Shown: piece by piece, positions 1 to 11,331 of the stretch
Layout of the letters: every line of letters starts with the position of its first letter
Numbering within the stretch: position 1 is the stretch's first letter
Assembly: GCA_018654255.1 (NCBI GenBank)
Contig: JABILX010000003.1
Span: forward strand, 77,030-141,029
DNA: 64,000 nt
From: Candidatus Peregrinibacteria bacterium
GTDB lineage: Bacteria > Patescibacteriota > Gracilibacteria > UBA1369 > LOWO2-01-FULL-3
Reading direction: 5' to 3'
Translations under genes and position numbers: made by a program
The notes under the pieces: model-generated
Told to the model about the DNA's origin: nothing
Database searches by the model: none
What the model saw: the letters and a program-made list of their open reading frames with translations, nothing else

Positions 1-33
1 CACAACAAGCCAACACACCTAAACACACCAACA

Positions 34-1272
34 ATGCTAGACCTAAAATTCATTATAGAAAATCAAAAACTTGTCACAGAAAACGCAAAGAAAAAAAACT
101 TTCCGATCGACATAGCAGCCATAGTCGAACTCGACAAACGAAGACGTGAACTTCTCCAAGAAACCGAAGAACTCCGAGCAGAGCAAAAGAAGCTCGGAAA
201 GAACGACATCGAAAAAGCAAAAGACCTCAAATCAAAGATCAAAGACCTCGAACCAGAATTAGACAAAACCCAAGAAGAACTAAATAAGCTCACAGCAGAA
301 GTTCCAAACTTAATTCTAGAATCAACACCAATTGGCGCATCTGAAGATGACAATAAAACAGAACGCAAAGAAGGAAAACCAACTGAATTCAAAGACTTTG
401 AACCAAAAGATCACATCACTCTCGGGACAGCCCTAGGCGTACTAGATCTAGAAAAAGCAGCTGAGATGTCAGGCGCGCGCTTCTATTACCTTAAAAATGA
501 AGGCGCACTAATCGAATTCGCACTCACTCAATTCGTGATGCAGAAACTTGTCAGCAAAGGATTCCACCCAGTAATCCCACCAGTCCTAGTGAAGGAGAAT
601 GCAATGTTCGCAACAGGCTTCTTCCCAGCAGAACGAAACGAAATCTACCACGTCAATCCAGAAGAAGACGACCTATACCTAGTCGGTACATCAGAAGTTC
701 CACTCACGATGCTTCACGCAAAAGACACTCTCCACGAAAAAGACCTACCAATAAGATATTGTGCATTCTCAACGTGCTTCCGCCGTGAAGCCGGCTCATA
801 CGGCAAAGACACAAAGGGAATCATCCGCGTCCACCAATTCGACAAAATAGAAATGTTCTCATTCTGCCATCCTGAGAAATCAGAAGAAGAACACGACTTC
901 CTCGTCAAAATAGAAGAAGAAATCATCCAAGACCTTGGACTCCCATATCGAGTAGTAAACATCTGCTCAGGAGATCTAGGTATGCCAGCCGCAAAAAAAT
1001 ACGACCTCGAAGCCTGGATCCCCACTCAAGAACGCTACAGAGAAGTAACAAGTTGCTCTAACTGCACCGACTACCAAGCACGCCGCGCAAAGATCAAATT
1101 CAAACCAGAAACTTCAAATCCAGAAACCCAAAAGACTGAATTCATCCACACCCTCAACGGAACCGCCTGCGCAATGCCTCGAATCATCGTCGCAATAATG
1201 GAAAACTTCCAAAAAAAGGACGGGACTATAGAGATCCCTGAAGTTTTGAAACCATACATGCCAAAAACGTAG
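34..1272 (+). CDS. serS: Seryl-tRNA synthetase
   Basis: Full-length ORF with N-terminal coiled-coil arm and class II motifs (GTSEVPLTMLH, FRREAGSYGKDTKGIIRVHQFDKIE, NGTACAMPRIIVAIMENFQ). Confidence 0.97.
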   Translation: MLDLKFIIENQKLVTENAKKKNFPIDIAAIVELDKRRRELLQETEELRAEQKKLGKNDIEKAKDLKSKIKDLEPELDKTQEELNKLTAEVPNLILESTPIGASEDDNKTERKEGKPTEFKDFEPKDHITLGTALGVLDLEKAAEMSGARFYYLKNEGALIEFALTQFVMQKLVSKGFHPVIPPVLVKENAMFATGFFPAERNEIYHVNPEEDDLYLVGTSEVPLTMLHAKDTLHEKDLPIRYCAFSTCFRREAGSYGKDTKGIIRVHQFDKIEMFSFCHPEKSEEEHDFLVKIEEEIIQDLGLPYRVVNICSGDLGMPAAKKYDLEAWIPTQERYREVTSCSNCTDYQARRAKIKFKPETSNPETQKTEFIHTLNGTACAMPRIIVAIMENFQKKDGTIEIPEVLKPYMPKT

Positions 1273-1278
1273 ATAAGA

Positions 1279-1752
1279 TCAGTGCTTTGACTCATCAATC
1301 CCCATCAACAAAGCAGCTTTTTCTTCAATTTGCTCAATAATCTCATCTAAACGCGCTTTTATTCCCGAGACTTCTTCCTGATTTCTCTCCAAACCAGCAG
1401 AAGCCCCCTCAAGATCTTCAACAGCCTCTTTAACAGAATTCCTCTTGGCCTCCATAGCCTTGGCATCTTCAGCAACCTGAATAGCTGCATCCTTCATTGC
1501 CGGCACACTTCCACTAGCCACGGCATTTAAAAAATCTATTCCCGACCCCAAAGCAACCTCCAAAGATCCCCTAAGAGAATCGATCGCAACATCTGCACTA
1601 CTAAAATAAGTATCAGCAGGTCCATAATCAGGAGCACCATGAAATCTAAGTTCTCCCATCAATTGTTCACCTTCCTGAAACAAAGACCCTATTTCAGCCT
1701 CTAAAGCTTCGCGATCCAAACCTTCCCCCACTCCATCAGCTTTATCTGTCAT
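1279..1752 (-). CDS. Small predicted coiled-coil protein, unknown function
   Basis: Intact 157-aa ORF between serS and rpoB; acidic/helical composition; no recognised family. Confidence 0.6.
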   Translation of the reverse strand: MTDKADGVGEGLDREALEAEIGSLFQEGEQLMGELRFHGAPDYGPADTYFSSADVAIDSLRGSLEVALGSGIDFLNAVASGSVPAMKDAAIQVAEDAKAMEAKRNSVKEAVEDLEGASAGLERNQEEVSGIKARLDEIIEQIEEKAALLMGIDESKH

Positions 1753-1881
1753 AATACAATTAGTTAAAAACTAAGGTAAAAAAGAATAACAAAGCAAACA
1801 TTAAAAATCAAACCACCAAGAGTAAAGCACCATAAAACCCGTCATCCCGCAACCCCTTTTCCTACCAGAAGCCCATAAGAT

Positions 1882-1909
1882 TTGACATTATAGTAGAAAT
1901 GACTAGAAT
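1882..1909 (+). promoter_or_regulatory. Sigma70-type promoter for rpoB
   Basis: TTGACA (1882-1887), 16 nt, TAGAAT (1904-1909). Confidence 0.65.
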
Positions 1910-1923
1910 ACCGCTGCTACCAG

Positions 1924-1996
1924 ATTAAATGGATGAGTTGTGATATAGGTGGCTACGACTCGCGCATCAGCGCACCCCAACTGTACCCCATTTAAT
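1924..1996 (+). promoter_or_regulatory. Long nested hairpin in rpoB leader
   Basis: ATTAAATGG (1924-1932) pairs with CCATTTAAT (1988-1996); inner AGTTG/CAACT and GGTGGCT/AGCgCACC helices; ends 10 nt before the rpoB ATG. Confidence 0.6.
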
Positions 1997-2006
1997 TATT
2001 TTCAAT

Positions 2007-5000
2007 ATGCCAAAAGCAAAGAAAACTTCGAAAAAAGCTTCAGCTAAAACTACAAAAGAAACCAAGAAAAAGACCGTAGTAAAAGCTAAGGCTTCTTCTC
2101 CAAAGAAGACAAAAACTATTACAATAAAGAGAACTCCAGCCCCAAAGGCAGGACCAAAGAAAGTAAAAGCAACCAAAGAAAAAACAATCACAACAAAGAA
2201 AACTTCGAAAAAAGGAAAGAAAAAAGAAGTCACAACAAAAAAAAGAGTTGAGAATTTGATCAAGCCTTCACAGATCCCTTTCTCAAAAGATCCGGTCACA
2301 CAAACTTCAAAAAGAAAATTCTTCACAGAACAAAGTGACAAAGGATTTCCTGTTCCAAGCTTGATCGAGATGCAAGTAGATTCTCATCAATGGTTTATCG
2401 AAGAAGGAATTCGCGACCTATTAGACGAAATTTCACCAATCCAAGACTTCTCAGGAAAAAAACTTGAGCTCAAATTCCTTGATCACGAACTCGGAGAAAT
2501 CAAACATGACGCAGAAACAGCAAAAGAGAAGAACATCACATTCGAAGCACCACTCAAGGTACACGTTCAATTGATAAACAAAGAAACCGGAGAAATTAAA
2601 GAACAAGATATTTTCCTTGGATCAATCCCTTTAATGACAAACCGCGGAACATTTATCATCAACGGAATCGAAAGAGTAGTAGTAAGTCAGCTAGTCCGAT
2701 CTCCAGGAGTATTCTTCTCAGGAAATGCACAAGCTCCAAAGATGCATAACGCAAAAATCATTCCAAAACGAGGAGCTTGGCTTGAGATTGAAACAGACAA
2801 AAAAGGTGTTATTGCAGTAAAGATTGATAGAAAGAGAAAAATCCCTATTACATCATTGATAAGAGTAATGGGATACGAGAAAGACTCTCAAATTCTTGAA
2901 CTATTCAACGACGTAGTTGAAAACATTGAAAACGACTACATCCTAACAACATTAGAAAAAGATAGCGCGAAAACAGTAGACGAATCCTATCAACAAATAT
3001 ACAGAAAAATAAGACCCGGAGACTTGGCTACACCAGAAAACGCAAAATCATTAATCGATTCCCTATTCTTCGACTACAAGAAGTATGACATGGGACCTGT
3101 AGCAAGATACAAATTAAACAAGAGATTCAAACTAGACACTCCAAACACAAAAAAGAATCACACATTCCAAGTCAAAGATTTAATTCTAATCCTAAAACAC
3201 CTAATAAGACTAAACAACGGTGAAGGCGGTCCAGATGATATCGACCATCTATCAAACAGACGTATTAGAGCGGTCGGAGAACTTGTACAAAACAAATTCA
3301 GAGTTGGACTACTAAGAACAGAAAGGATTGCAAAAGACAGAATGACAGTCATGGATCTCGAAACAGTTACACCAACACAACTTATCAATTCGAGACCAAT
3401 AACAGCAGCCCTAAGAGAATTCTTCGCAGGATCTCAGCTCTCACAATTCATGGATCAAACAAATCCACTCGCAGAGCTAGCACACAAACGAAGACTTTCT
3501 GCGATGGGACCTGGAGGTCTTTCACGTGAAAGAGCATCATTCGACGTACGTGACGTACACGAATCTCACTACGGTAGAATTTGTCCTATTGCAACACCAG
3601 AAGGACCAAATATCGGACTTGTAACACATTTGGCATCATATGGGAAAATCAACAAATACGGATTTATAGAAACTCCATTTAGAGAAGTAAGACAAAACGT
3701 AAAAAACAACGGAAAAGACGCAATCGGACACATCTCAAGAGAAGAAGTAAAGGTAGGAGGAAAAACAGTAATAAAGTCAGGACAAGTTTTTGATGAAAAA
3801 TCAGCAAAAGCAGCTGCAAAAGCCAAAGACACAGATGAAATCACGGTAAGAGGATACGCTACAAACAAAGTGAATTACTACGATGCTGACCAAGAATACG
3901 ATCTAATAATAGCTCAAGCTAATTCAGATCTAGACAAGACCGGCCAATTCAAACACAAGAGAATTTCAGCTCGTAAAAATGGTGAAGCGACTCTCGCACA
4001 CGTGAACGACATAACACACATCGACATCTCACCAAAACAGATTATTTCTGTCTCAACAGCATTGATCCCATTCCTAGAGCACGACGACAATACTCGTGCA
4101 TCAATGGGTACAAACATGCAACGTCAAGCAGTTCCACTAATCACAGCAAAATCCCCATTAGTAGGAACAGGGATGGAAGAAACTGCAGCAAAAAGTTCAG
4201 GACAAATAATAACCGCAGAAAGAGAAGGACAAGTACTTTATGTAGACGCAGAAAAAATAACAGTCCTATACGACAACGGTAAAAAAGTTTCGTACGAACT
4301 ACAAACATACAAACGTTCAAACCAAGCAACTTGTATGCACCACAGAGCGGCTGTAACCACAGGAGACAAGCTCAAAAAAGGAGACTTGCTAGCCGACGGA
4401 TCAGCTACGGATGACGGAGAATTAGCAATCGGACAAAATCTACTAGTCGCATACATGACATGGGAAGGCTACAACTTCGAAGATGCGGTAATCATCTCAG
4501 ACAGACTAGTAAAAGAAGGAGTCTACGATTCAGTTCACATAGAAACATACACCGTAGATGTACGAGATACGAAACTCGGCCCTGAGATCGTAACTCGAGA
4601 CATTCCAAACGTTGGTGAAGGAAGATTGAAAGACTTAAACGAAGATGGTGTAGTTAGAGTAGGAGCAACCGTCGCAGAAGGAGATATATTAGTAGGTAAA
4701 ATCACTCCAAAAGGAGAAACCGAACTAACCGCAGAAGAAAGACTTCTCCGAGCAATTTTCGGAGACAAAGCTCGTGACGTAAAAGACACTTCCCTACGCC
4801 TCCCTGGAGGTGAAGGAGGAAAGGTTGTAAATATCAAAATCTTCACAAGAGAAGCTGGTGATGAATTATCAACTGGAGTTAACAAACAACTCAGAGTAGA
4901 CGTAGCACAAACAAGAAAAGTTTCAGTTGGAGATAAGGTTGCAGGACGTCATGGTAACAAAGGTGTTATTTCAATCATCGTTCCACGAGAAGATATGCCT

Positions 5001-5711
5001 TTCTTGCCAAACGGAACTCCAGTAGACATCGTTCTAAACCCATTGGGTGTTTCATCTCGTATGAATATCGGACAGATCCTAGAAACTCACTTAGGATGGG
5101 CCGCAGATATTCTCGGATTCAAAGTGGCAACTCCAGCTTTAGATGGTATGCCAAATGAAAAGATTCATGAACTTCTAGAAAAAGCAGAACTACCAAAGAG
5201 CGGGAAAATCCAACTTCTAGACGGGAAAACCGGTGAACCTTTCGATCAACTAACAACAGTCGGATACACATATATAATGAAGCTTAACCACTTGATTGAA
5301 GACAAGATCCACGCTCGATCAGTCGGACCATACTCCCTCGTTACTCAACAACCACTAGGAGGTAAAGCACAACACGGTGGTCAAAGATTCGGAGAAATGG
5401 AGGTGTGGGCACTGGAAGCATATGGTGCATCTCATGTACTCCAAGAAATGCTAACAATAAAGTCCGACGACGTATATGGACGTTCAAAAGCATACGAATC
5501 AATTATCAAAGGAGAGCCGATTCGAAGACCTAGAACTCCGGAAAGTTTCAACGTACTTGTGAAAGAACTTCAAAGTCTTTGTCTAAATGTTGATCTGGTA
5601 AGAGAAGAGTCTAAACCGCTCGTTGAAGAACAAGAACCAGATGAATACATTGAACCTTCTGAAGAAGATGAAGAAGTTACAAAAACAACAGAACACGAAA
5701 AAATTAAATAA
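2007..5711 (+). CDS. rpoB: DNA-directed RNA polymerase subunit beta with Lys/Thr-rich N-terminal extension
   Basis: RpoB core motifs (GVFFSGNAQ, RRLSAMGPGGLSRERASFDVRDVH, GRHGNKGV, QPLGGKAQHGGQRFGEMEVWALEAYGA); about 100 aa basic extension at N-terminus. Confidence 0.97.
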   Translation: MPKAKKTSKKASAKTTKETKKKTVVKAKASSPKKTKTITIKRTPAPKAGPKKVKATKEKTITTKKTSKKGKKKEVTTKKRVENLIKPSQIPFSKDPVTQTSKRKFFTEQSDKGFPVPSLIEMQVDSHQWFIEEGIRDLLDEISPIQDFSGKKLELKFLDHELGEIKHDAETAKEKNITFEAPLKVHVQLINKETGEIKEQDIFLGSIPLMTNRGTFIINGIERVVVSQLVRSPGVFFSGNAQAPKMHNAKIIPKRGAWLEIETDKKGVIAVKIDRKRKIPITSLIRVMGYEKDSQILELFNDVVENIENDYILTTLEKDSAKTVDESYQQIYRKIRPGDLATPENAKSLIDSLFFDYKKYDMGPVARYKLNKRFKLDTPNTKKNHTFQVKDLILILKHLIRLNNGEGGPDDIDHLSNRRIRAVGELVQNKFRVGLLRTERIAKDRMTVMDLETVTPTQLINSRPITAALREFFAGSQLSQFMDQTNPLAELAHKRRLSAMGPGGLSRERASFDVRDVHESHYGRICPIATPEGPNIGLVTHLASYGKINKYGFIETPFREVRQNVKNNGKDAIGHISREEVKVGGKTVIKSGQVFDEKSAKAAAKAKDTDEITVRGYATNKVNYYDADQEYDLIIAQANSDLDKTGQFKHKRISARKNGEATLAHVNDITHIDISPKQIISVSTALIPFLEHDDNTRASMGTNMQRQAVPLITAKSPLVGTGMEETAAKSSGQIITAEREGQVLYVDAEKITVLYDNGKKVSYELQTYKRSNQATCMHHRAAVTTGDKLKKGDLLADGSATDDGELAIGQNLLVAYMTWEGYNFEDAVIISDRLVKEGVYDSVHIETYTVDVRDTKLGPEIVTRDIPNVGEGRLKDLNEDGVVRVGATVAEGDILVGKITPKGETELTAEERLLRAIFGDKARDVKDTSLRLPGGEGGKVVNIKIFTREAGDELSTGVNKQLRVDVAQTRKVSVGDKVAGRHGNKGVISIIVPREDMPFLPNGTPVDIVLNPLGVSSRMNIGQILETHLGWAADILGFKVATPALDGMPNEKIHELLEKAELPKSGKIQLLDGKTGEPFDQLTTVGYTYIMKLNHLIEDKIHARSVGPYSLVTQQPLGGKAQHGGQRFGEMEVWALEAYGASHVLQEMLTIKSDDVYGRSKAYESIIKGEPIRRPRTPESFNVLVKELQSLCLNVDLVREESKPLVEEQEPDEYIEPSEEDEEVTKTTEHEKIK

Positions 5712-5734
5712 TTACTTAAATAACCTTATTAAAA

Positions 5735-6274
5735 ATGAGATCAGTAAACAAAGTAATCATTGTCGGGAACTTAACAAGAGATCCTGAAATGAAACAAACA
5801 CCTAACGGTCAAAGCATCACAACTTTCGGTATCGCAACAAACAGAGAATGGGTAACACAGGAAGGAGACAGAAAACAATCTGCAGAATTCCACGAATGTG
5901 TAGCCTGGGCAAAACTAGCTGAAATCTGCGAAAAATACCTAAAGAAAAGCAAACTCGTATATGTAGAAGGCTATCTTAAAACAAGAAGCTGGGACACAGA
6001 AGAAGGAGTTCGAAAATTCAAAACAGAAATCGTAGTTGAAGACATGATCATGCTCAACAAAAGAGAAGACTCTGACGGAGAATACATTTCTAAGTCAGAA
6101 GACAAACCAGCAGAAGAAACAACTGCCGAGACTCCAGCAGAAGCTGAAGCTCCAGCAGAAGAAACACCTGCCGAGACTCCAGTAGAAGCTGAGGCTCCAG
6201 CAGAAGAAACACCAGCTGAGGAAACACCAGCTGATTCAGATGAAAATCCAATTGATAAAGACTTAGGTCTTTAA
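5735..6274 (+). CDS. ssb: Single-stranded DNA-binding protein with PAEETPAE-rich tail
   Basis: OB-fold SSB motif (VNKVIIVGNLTRDPEMKQTPNGQSITTFGIATNREW); low-complexity Glu/Pro/Ala tail. Confidence 0.93.
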   Translation: MRSVNKVIIVGNLTRDPEMKQTPNGQSITTFGIATNREWVTQEGDRKQSAEFHECVAWAKLAEICEKYLKKSKLVYVEGYLKTRSWDTEEGVRKFKTEIVVEDMIMLNKREDSDGEYISKSEDKPAEETTAETPAEAEAPAEETPAETPVEAEAPAEETPAEETPADSDENPIDKDLGL

Positions 6275-6301
6275 TATTTTAATTAAATAACAATTAAAAG
6301 C

Positions 6302-9300
6302 ATGGCTCAACCTTCCAGCAATAAAAAAAATCATTACGATTTTAACGCCATTGCCGTATCAGTTGCATCGCCAGAACAAATTCTTTCTTGGTCACACGGA
6401 GAGGTAAAAAAACCTGAAACTATAAACTATAGAACTCAGAAACCAGAACGTGACGGACTTTTCTGTGAAAAGATTTTTGGACCAACGAAAAACTGGGAAT
6501 GTTATTGCGGCAAATACAAAAGAATTAGATACAAAGGAGTAATTTGTGAAAAATGTGGAGTTGAAGTAACAAGATCATCTGTAAGAAGAGTACGAATGGG
6601 AAACATCAAACTAGCTTGTCCAGTGACACACATCTGGTATGTCAGATCTACTCCTAGTCGAGTCGGATTATTGCTAGACATCCCAGTGAAAACTCTCGAA
6701 CAAGTCATCTACTTCGCCGCATACATGGTAAAAGAAGTGGATATTGACGCAAGAGAAGACGCAAAAGCCCAACTAAAAGAAGAGTTCAAAACATTGAAAA
6801 AGAAAATACTGACAGAAAACAAAGATAAGAAAAAAGAATTAGAAGCAGAACTAAACGCTAGAAGCGCCAATGCGAAAGACACAAAAAAGGCTCTAGAAAG
6901 CCTAGAAAAGACATACGCAATGAAAGTTGAAGAACTAGATGAGCAGCACCAAACAGCAAAAGAAGATTTGAACGGCCTTAAAGACGGACAAGTGTATTCA
7001 GAAATTGAATACAGAGACATGTCTTTGAAATTCGGACACGTATTCAAAGCTGGAACAGGAGCAGAAGTTTTGAGAGAAATCATCGAGGAACTAGACCTCA
7101 AAAAATTACAAGAAACCCTGACTGAAGAAATCAAAAAGACAAGCGGACAAAGAAAGAGCAAACTTCTAAAAAGACTAAAACTAGCAGGAAGTCTTCAAAA
7201 AGCAGACATCAAAGCTGAATGGATGATCCTCACAGTTCTCCCAGTAATCCCACCAGACTTAAGACCAATGGTACAACTCGATGGAGGACGTTTCGCAGCA
7301 TCAGATCTTAATGATCTATATAGAAGAGTAATCAACAGAAACAACCGTCTAAAAAGACTCATGTCTATCGGAGCTCCAGAAGTAATCTGCCGAAACGAAA
7401 AAAGAATGCTTCAGGAAGCCGTCGACACACTTCTCAACAACAGCGCCCGCTCAGGAAGAGCGGTCTTCACTGCAGGAGACAAAAGAAAACTACGTTCTCT
7501 CTCAGACATGCTGAAAGGTAAACAAGGTCGATTCAGACAAAACCTACTTGGTAAACGTGTAGACTATTCTGGACGTTCTGTAATTGTTATCGGCCCACAG
7601 CTCAAATTACACCAATGCGGTCTACCAAAATCAATGGCTCTCGAACTTTTCAAGCCATTCGTAATTGGAAGACTAATTAGCGACGGTTACGCACACAACA
7701 TTAAAAATGCAGAAAAACTTATACAAGCATCTAAACGTGAAGTTTGGGATATCTTAGAAGAAGTGATTCAAAATCACTACGTCCTACTAAATCGTGCTCC
7801 AACACTTCACAGACTTGGTATTCAGGCATTCCAGCCAGTACTAACAGAAGGTAAGGCTATTCGTGTTCACGCTCTAGTATGTGCCGCTTTCAACGCGGAT
7901 TTCGACGGAGACCAAATGGCGGTACACGTTCCCCTATCAAAAGCCTCTCAAGAAGAAGCAAGGAACTTGATAAAATCAGCAAACAACCTTCTAAAACCAT
8001 CTAGTGGAGATCCAATCATTACTCCAACTCAAGACATGGTATTGGGATGTTACTATCTGACAAAACTAACCAACAATCGAAAAGGAGAAGGAATGGTATT
8101 CGTAAACGAACAAGAAGCAGTATTCGCATACCAATCTGACAAAGTCCACCTACAAGCTCCGATCAAGGCAAGAGTAAACGGCGAGATCATCGAAACAACC
8201 GTTGGACGATTGATCTTCAACTCAATCATCCCAGACCGAATGCCGTACTACAACGAATCTATCGGAAAGAAAAAATTGGGCCGAATTGTAAGAGACTGTT
8301 TTGAAATCTACAGAACAAAACGAACAGCACAATTAGGTGACGACTTGAAACGATTTGGATTCAAGTTTGCTACAAAATCAGGCCTATCAATTGCTGCTTC
8401 AGACATGGTCGTACCAAAAGAAAAAGTACAAATAGTCGAAGATGCCTCAGATTTAGTTAAGAAGATCAACAACCAATACTGGAAAGGATTGATAACTGAA
8501 GACGAAAGATACAACAACAACATCAAGGTCTGGTCAAAAGCTAAATCAGAGATCACAAACGTAATGATCCAAGGAATTAAGGAAGACAACGACCTCTTCT
8601 ACATGATTGATTCAGGTGCCCGAGGTAACTGGGGACAGATCACACAGCTCTGCGGAATCAAAGGTTTGGTAGCAAATCCAGCCGGTAAAACAATCGAGCT
8701 TCCGATCAAATCAAACTTAAAAGAAGGGTTCTCAATTCTTGAGTACTTTATCGCGACACACGGAGGACGAAAAGGTAAATCAGATACAGCGCTAAAGACA
8801 GCTGAAGCGGGTTACCTAACACGTCGTCTAGTTGATGCAGTACAAAACATAATAATAAAAGAGTACGACTGTAAGTCACCTCACGCTCACTTGATCACAA
8901 GAGAAGAAAGCGAAATGATAGGAGAAAAATTTGAACACAGAATCTATGGCCGAACCCTAGCAGAAGACTTAGTCGATCCAGAAACAGGTGAAATCATAGG
9001 GAAAAAGAGTAAAGAAATCGGAAACAAAGAACTCAAAAAGATCGAAGGTTCAACAGTGCAATCAGTAAAAGTTAGATCAGTAATGACTTGCCAAACCGAA
9101 GACGGAATCTGCATCAAGTGTTACGGAAAAGATTTGGGTAGAAATGAAACAGTGAACATTGGAACCGCAGTAGGAATTATCGCCGCTCAATCAATCGGTG
9201 AGCCAGGCACACAGCTAACAATGCGTACCTTCCACATGGGTGGCGTAGCCGAAGGATCAGATATCACACAAGGTCTAACACGTGTTGAAGAATTGTTCGA

Positions 9301-10231
9301 AGCAAGACCTCCAAAATCACCTGCAGTTATGGCAGAGATAAGCGGCAAAGCTTCCCTCAGACAAAAGGACAAGAAAGTTGAAATCTCAATTATATCTGAT
9401 GAACCTATAGAGCAAGAATACGAATTGAATTCAAATATGGTCCCAACTGTAAAGAAAGGCGATAAAGTAGCTCCAAAAATGGCAATAGCAAAGGCAGAAG
9501 ATTCAAAGGCAACACTAAAAGCAATTGAAAGCGGAAAAGTAAAACAAATTACTGACGACAAAATCATCACTATCTCTGAAGGACCAGTAGAAAAAACCTA
9601 CAAAATCCCTCAAGGAAAAACTGTCACAATCAAAAACGGTGATTACGTTGAAAAAGGAACTCCTCTTACAAATGGTCACTTGAATCTAAAAGACCTGATG
9701 AGCCTAACAGACATCTACAACGTAGAAAAATACATAATGACAGAAGTTCAAAGCATCTACGCATCTCAAGGACAAACAATTAACGACAAGCATATAGAAA
9801 TCATCTCAAGACAAATGCTTTCAAAAGTCAGAATACTTGAGAGTGGAAATTCTCCTTTCCTACCAGGAGAGATCGTAGACATCATTAGATTCGAACACAC
9901 AAACGAAGCCCTTAAGGGCAAGAAAAAACAACCTGCCAGAGGAGAACGACTACTTCTTGGTCTAACAAGAATCGCTTTATTCACAGACAGTTGGCTGTCA
10001 GCAGCTTCCTTCCAAGAAACAATCAGAGTTTTGGTAGAAGCTTCTACAACAAAAAAGATTGATGACCTTGTGGGACTGAAAGAAAATGTAATTATAGGTA
10101 AACTAATTCCTGCAGGAGAAACCTACAGAAAACAGAACGAGAAAGCCTGCAAAGACGCAGAAAAAGAACTAAAGAAAGACCGAAAAGAAGAATTGGAAGA
10201 AGAAGAATTAGAGGAATTACCGATAATTTAA
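6302..10231 (+). CDS. rpoC: DNA-directed RNA polymerase subunit beta'
   Basis: [16 protein letters not shown] catalytic motif, N-terminal Zn motif [23 protein letters not shown]-terminal Zn site. Confidence 0.98.
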   Translation: MAQPSSNKKNHYDFNAIAVSVASPEQILSWSHGEVKKPETINYRTQKPERDGLFCEKIFGPTKNWECYCGKYKRIRYKGVICEKCGVEVTRSSVRRVRMGNIKLACPVTHIWYVRSTPSRVGLLLDIPVKTLEQVIYFAAYMVKEVDIDAREDAKAQLKEEFKTLKKKILTENKDKKKELEAELNARSANAKDTKKALESLEKTYAMKVEELDEQHQTAKEDLNGLKDGQVYSEIEYRDMSLKFGHVFKAGTGAEVLREIIEELDLKKLQETLTEEIKKTSGQRKSKLLKRLKLAGSLQKADIKAEWMILTVLPVIPPDLRPMVQLDGGRFAASDLNDLYRRVINRNNRLKRLMSIGAPEVICRNEKRMLQEAVDTLLNNSARSGRAVFTAGDKRKLRSLSDMLKGKQGRFRQNLLGKRVDYSGRSVIVIGPQLKLHQCGLPKSMALELFKPFVIGRLISDGYAHNIKNAEKLIQASKREVWDILEEVIQNHYVLLNRAPTLHRLGIQAFQPVLTEGKAIRVHALVCAAFNADFDGDQMAVHVPLSKASQEEARNLIKSANNLLKPSSGDPIITPTQDMVLGCYYLTKLTNNRKGEGMVFVNEQEAVFAYQSDKVHLQAPIKARVNGEIIETTVGRLIFNSIIPDRMPYYNESIGKKKLGRIVRDCFEIYRTKRTAQLGDDLKRFGFKFATKSGLSIAASDMVVPKEKVQIVEDASDLVKKINNQYWKGLITEDERYNNNIKVWSKAKSEITNVMIQGIKEDNDLFYMIDSGARGNWGQITQLCGIKGLVANPAGKTIELPIKSNLKEGFSILEYFIATHGGRKGKSDTALKTAEAGYLTRRLVDAVQNIIIKEYDCKSPHAHLITREESEMIGEKFEHRIYGRTLAEDLVDPETGEIIGKKSKEIGNKELKKIEGSTVQSVKVRSVMTCQTEDGICIKCYGKDLGRNETVNIGTAVGIIAAQSIGEPGTQLTMRTFHMGGVAEGSDITQGLTRVEELFEARPPKSPAVMAEISGKASLRQKDKKVEISIISDEPIEQEYELNSNMVPTVKKGDKVAPKMAIAKAEDSKATLKAIESGKVKQITDDKIITISEGPVEKTYKIPQGKTVTIKNGDYVEKGTPLTNGHLNLKDLMSLTDIYNVEKYIMTEVQSIYASQGQTINDKHIEIISRQMLSKVRILESGNSPFLPGEIVDIIRFEHTNEALKGKKKQPARGERLLLGLTRIALFTDSWLSAASFQETIRVLVEASTTKKIDDLVGLKENVIIGKLIPAGETYRKQNEKACKDAEKELKKDRKEELEEEELEELPII

Positions 10232-10299
10232 GTGAATTTTACTTGCATTTATAAAACTCATCATATAGATTACTCCAGCATTTAACTTTAGAGGCACTT

Positions 10300-10719
10300 A
10301 TGCCAACAATAAACCAACTTATCAAAAAACCACGGAAGAATCCGGCAAAGAAGTCAAAAAGACCAGCTCTAATGACTACTTTCAACACACTCAAAAACCA
10401 ACACACTTCCCTCAAATGCCCACAGAAAAGAGGTATATGTGTGAAAGTTACTACAACCACACCGAAGAAACCTAACTCGGCTCTGCGAAAAATCGCACGT
10501 GTTAGACTTACAAACAAACAAGAAGTATTGGCCTACATCCCAGGTGAAGGACACAATCTTCAAGAACACTCAGTAGTAATAATAAGAGGAGGTAGAGTAA
10601 GAGACTTGCCAGGTGTCCGATACCACATCGTTAGAGGATCATTAGACACAGACGGAGTTAAAGACAGAAAACAAGGAAGATCAAAATATGGAACTAAGAA
10701 AACAGCAAAAGCTAGTTAA
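10300..10719 (+). CDS. rpsL: 30S ribosomal protein S12
   Basis: [65 protein letters not shown]. Confidence 0.97.
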   Translation: MPTINQLIKKPRKNPAKKSKRPALMTTFNTLKNQHTSLKCPQKRGICVKVTTTTPKKPNSALRKIARVRLTNKQEVLAYIPGEGHNLQEHSVVIIRGGRVRDLPGVRYHIVRGSLDTDGVKDRKQGRSKYGTKKTAKAS

Positions 10720-10733
10720 ACCAAACTAAAAAT

Positions 10734-11201
10734 ATGCCAACAGTAATAACAAAAAGAGGAACAACATTCTTACCAGAGAACTCAAACCCAACTCAAGAAA
10801 AGTTCATCAACTATTTGATGAAAGACGGTAAAAAGACAATAGCTAGGAAAATTTTCAGTCAAACTCTCAAAACAATCTCAAAGAAAACTAACTCTGATCC
10901 AGAAAAAGTTTTCAAAACAGCTATCGAGAACGTAAAACCTCACATGGAAGTTAAGCCAAAAAGAATCGGTGGAGCAGTCTACCAAATTCCATTAGAGGTA
11001 AAAGGGAGCAGACAATTGGCACTTGCATTCAGATGGATCCTAAAAGCAGCTCGCGACAAAAAAGGATCTCCAATGGCTGGACGTTTAGCTACAGAGTTAA
11101 TTGAAGCTTCAAACGAACAAGGGTCATCTGTTAAGAAAAAGATCGACACAGAAAGAATGGCAGCTGCAAACAAAGCCTTCGCTCACTTTGCTAAGTACTA
11201 G
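10734..11201 (+). CDS. rpsG: 30S ribosomal protein S7
   Basis: S7 motifs (KRIGGAVYQIPLEV, ALRWI-like ALAFRWILKAAR). Confidence 0.96.
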   Translation: MPTVITKRGTTFLPENSNPTQEKFINYLMKDGKKTIARKIFSQTLKTISKKTNSDPEKVFKTAIENVKPHMEVKPKRIGGAVYQIPLEVKGSRQLALAFRWILKAARDKKGSPMAGRLATELIEASNEQGSSVKKKIDTERMAAANKAFAHFAKY

Positions 11202-11210
11202 AAAGAAGTC

Positions 11211-11280
11211 AAAAGCGCATAAAAAACGTGACGGCCAGGAGCTAGGTTTTTAAAGCTTTTTCAGCAAATCCCTACTGAAC
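11211..11280. repeat. Repeated structured intergenic element, copy 1 (short form)
   Basis: AAAAGC gcat AAAAAAC gtGACGGCCAGGAGctag GTTTTT aaa GCTTTT cAGCAAATCCCTACTGA; strongly similar to 25932-25998. Confidence 0.7.
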
Positions 11281-11303
11281 ACCCACCCTCACGAACTCAA
11301 CTC

Positions 11304-11331
11304 TTGACTTTACCCATTCACTCCCTATAAT
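11304..11331 (+). promoter_or_regulatory. Sigma70-type promoter for fusA
   Basis: TTGACT (11304-11309), 16 nt, TATAAT (11326-11331). Confidence 0.75.
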
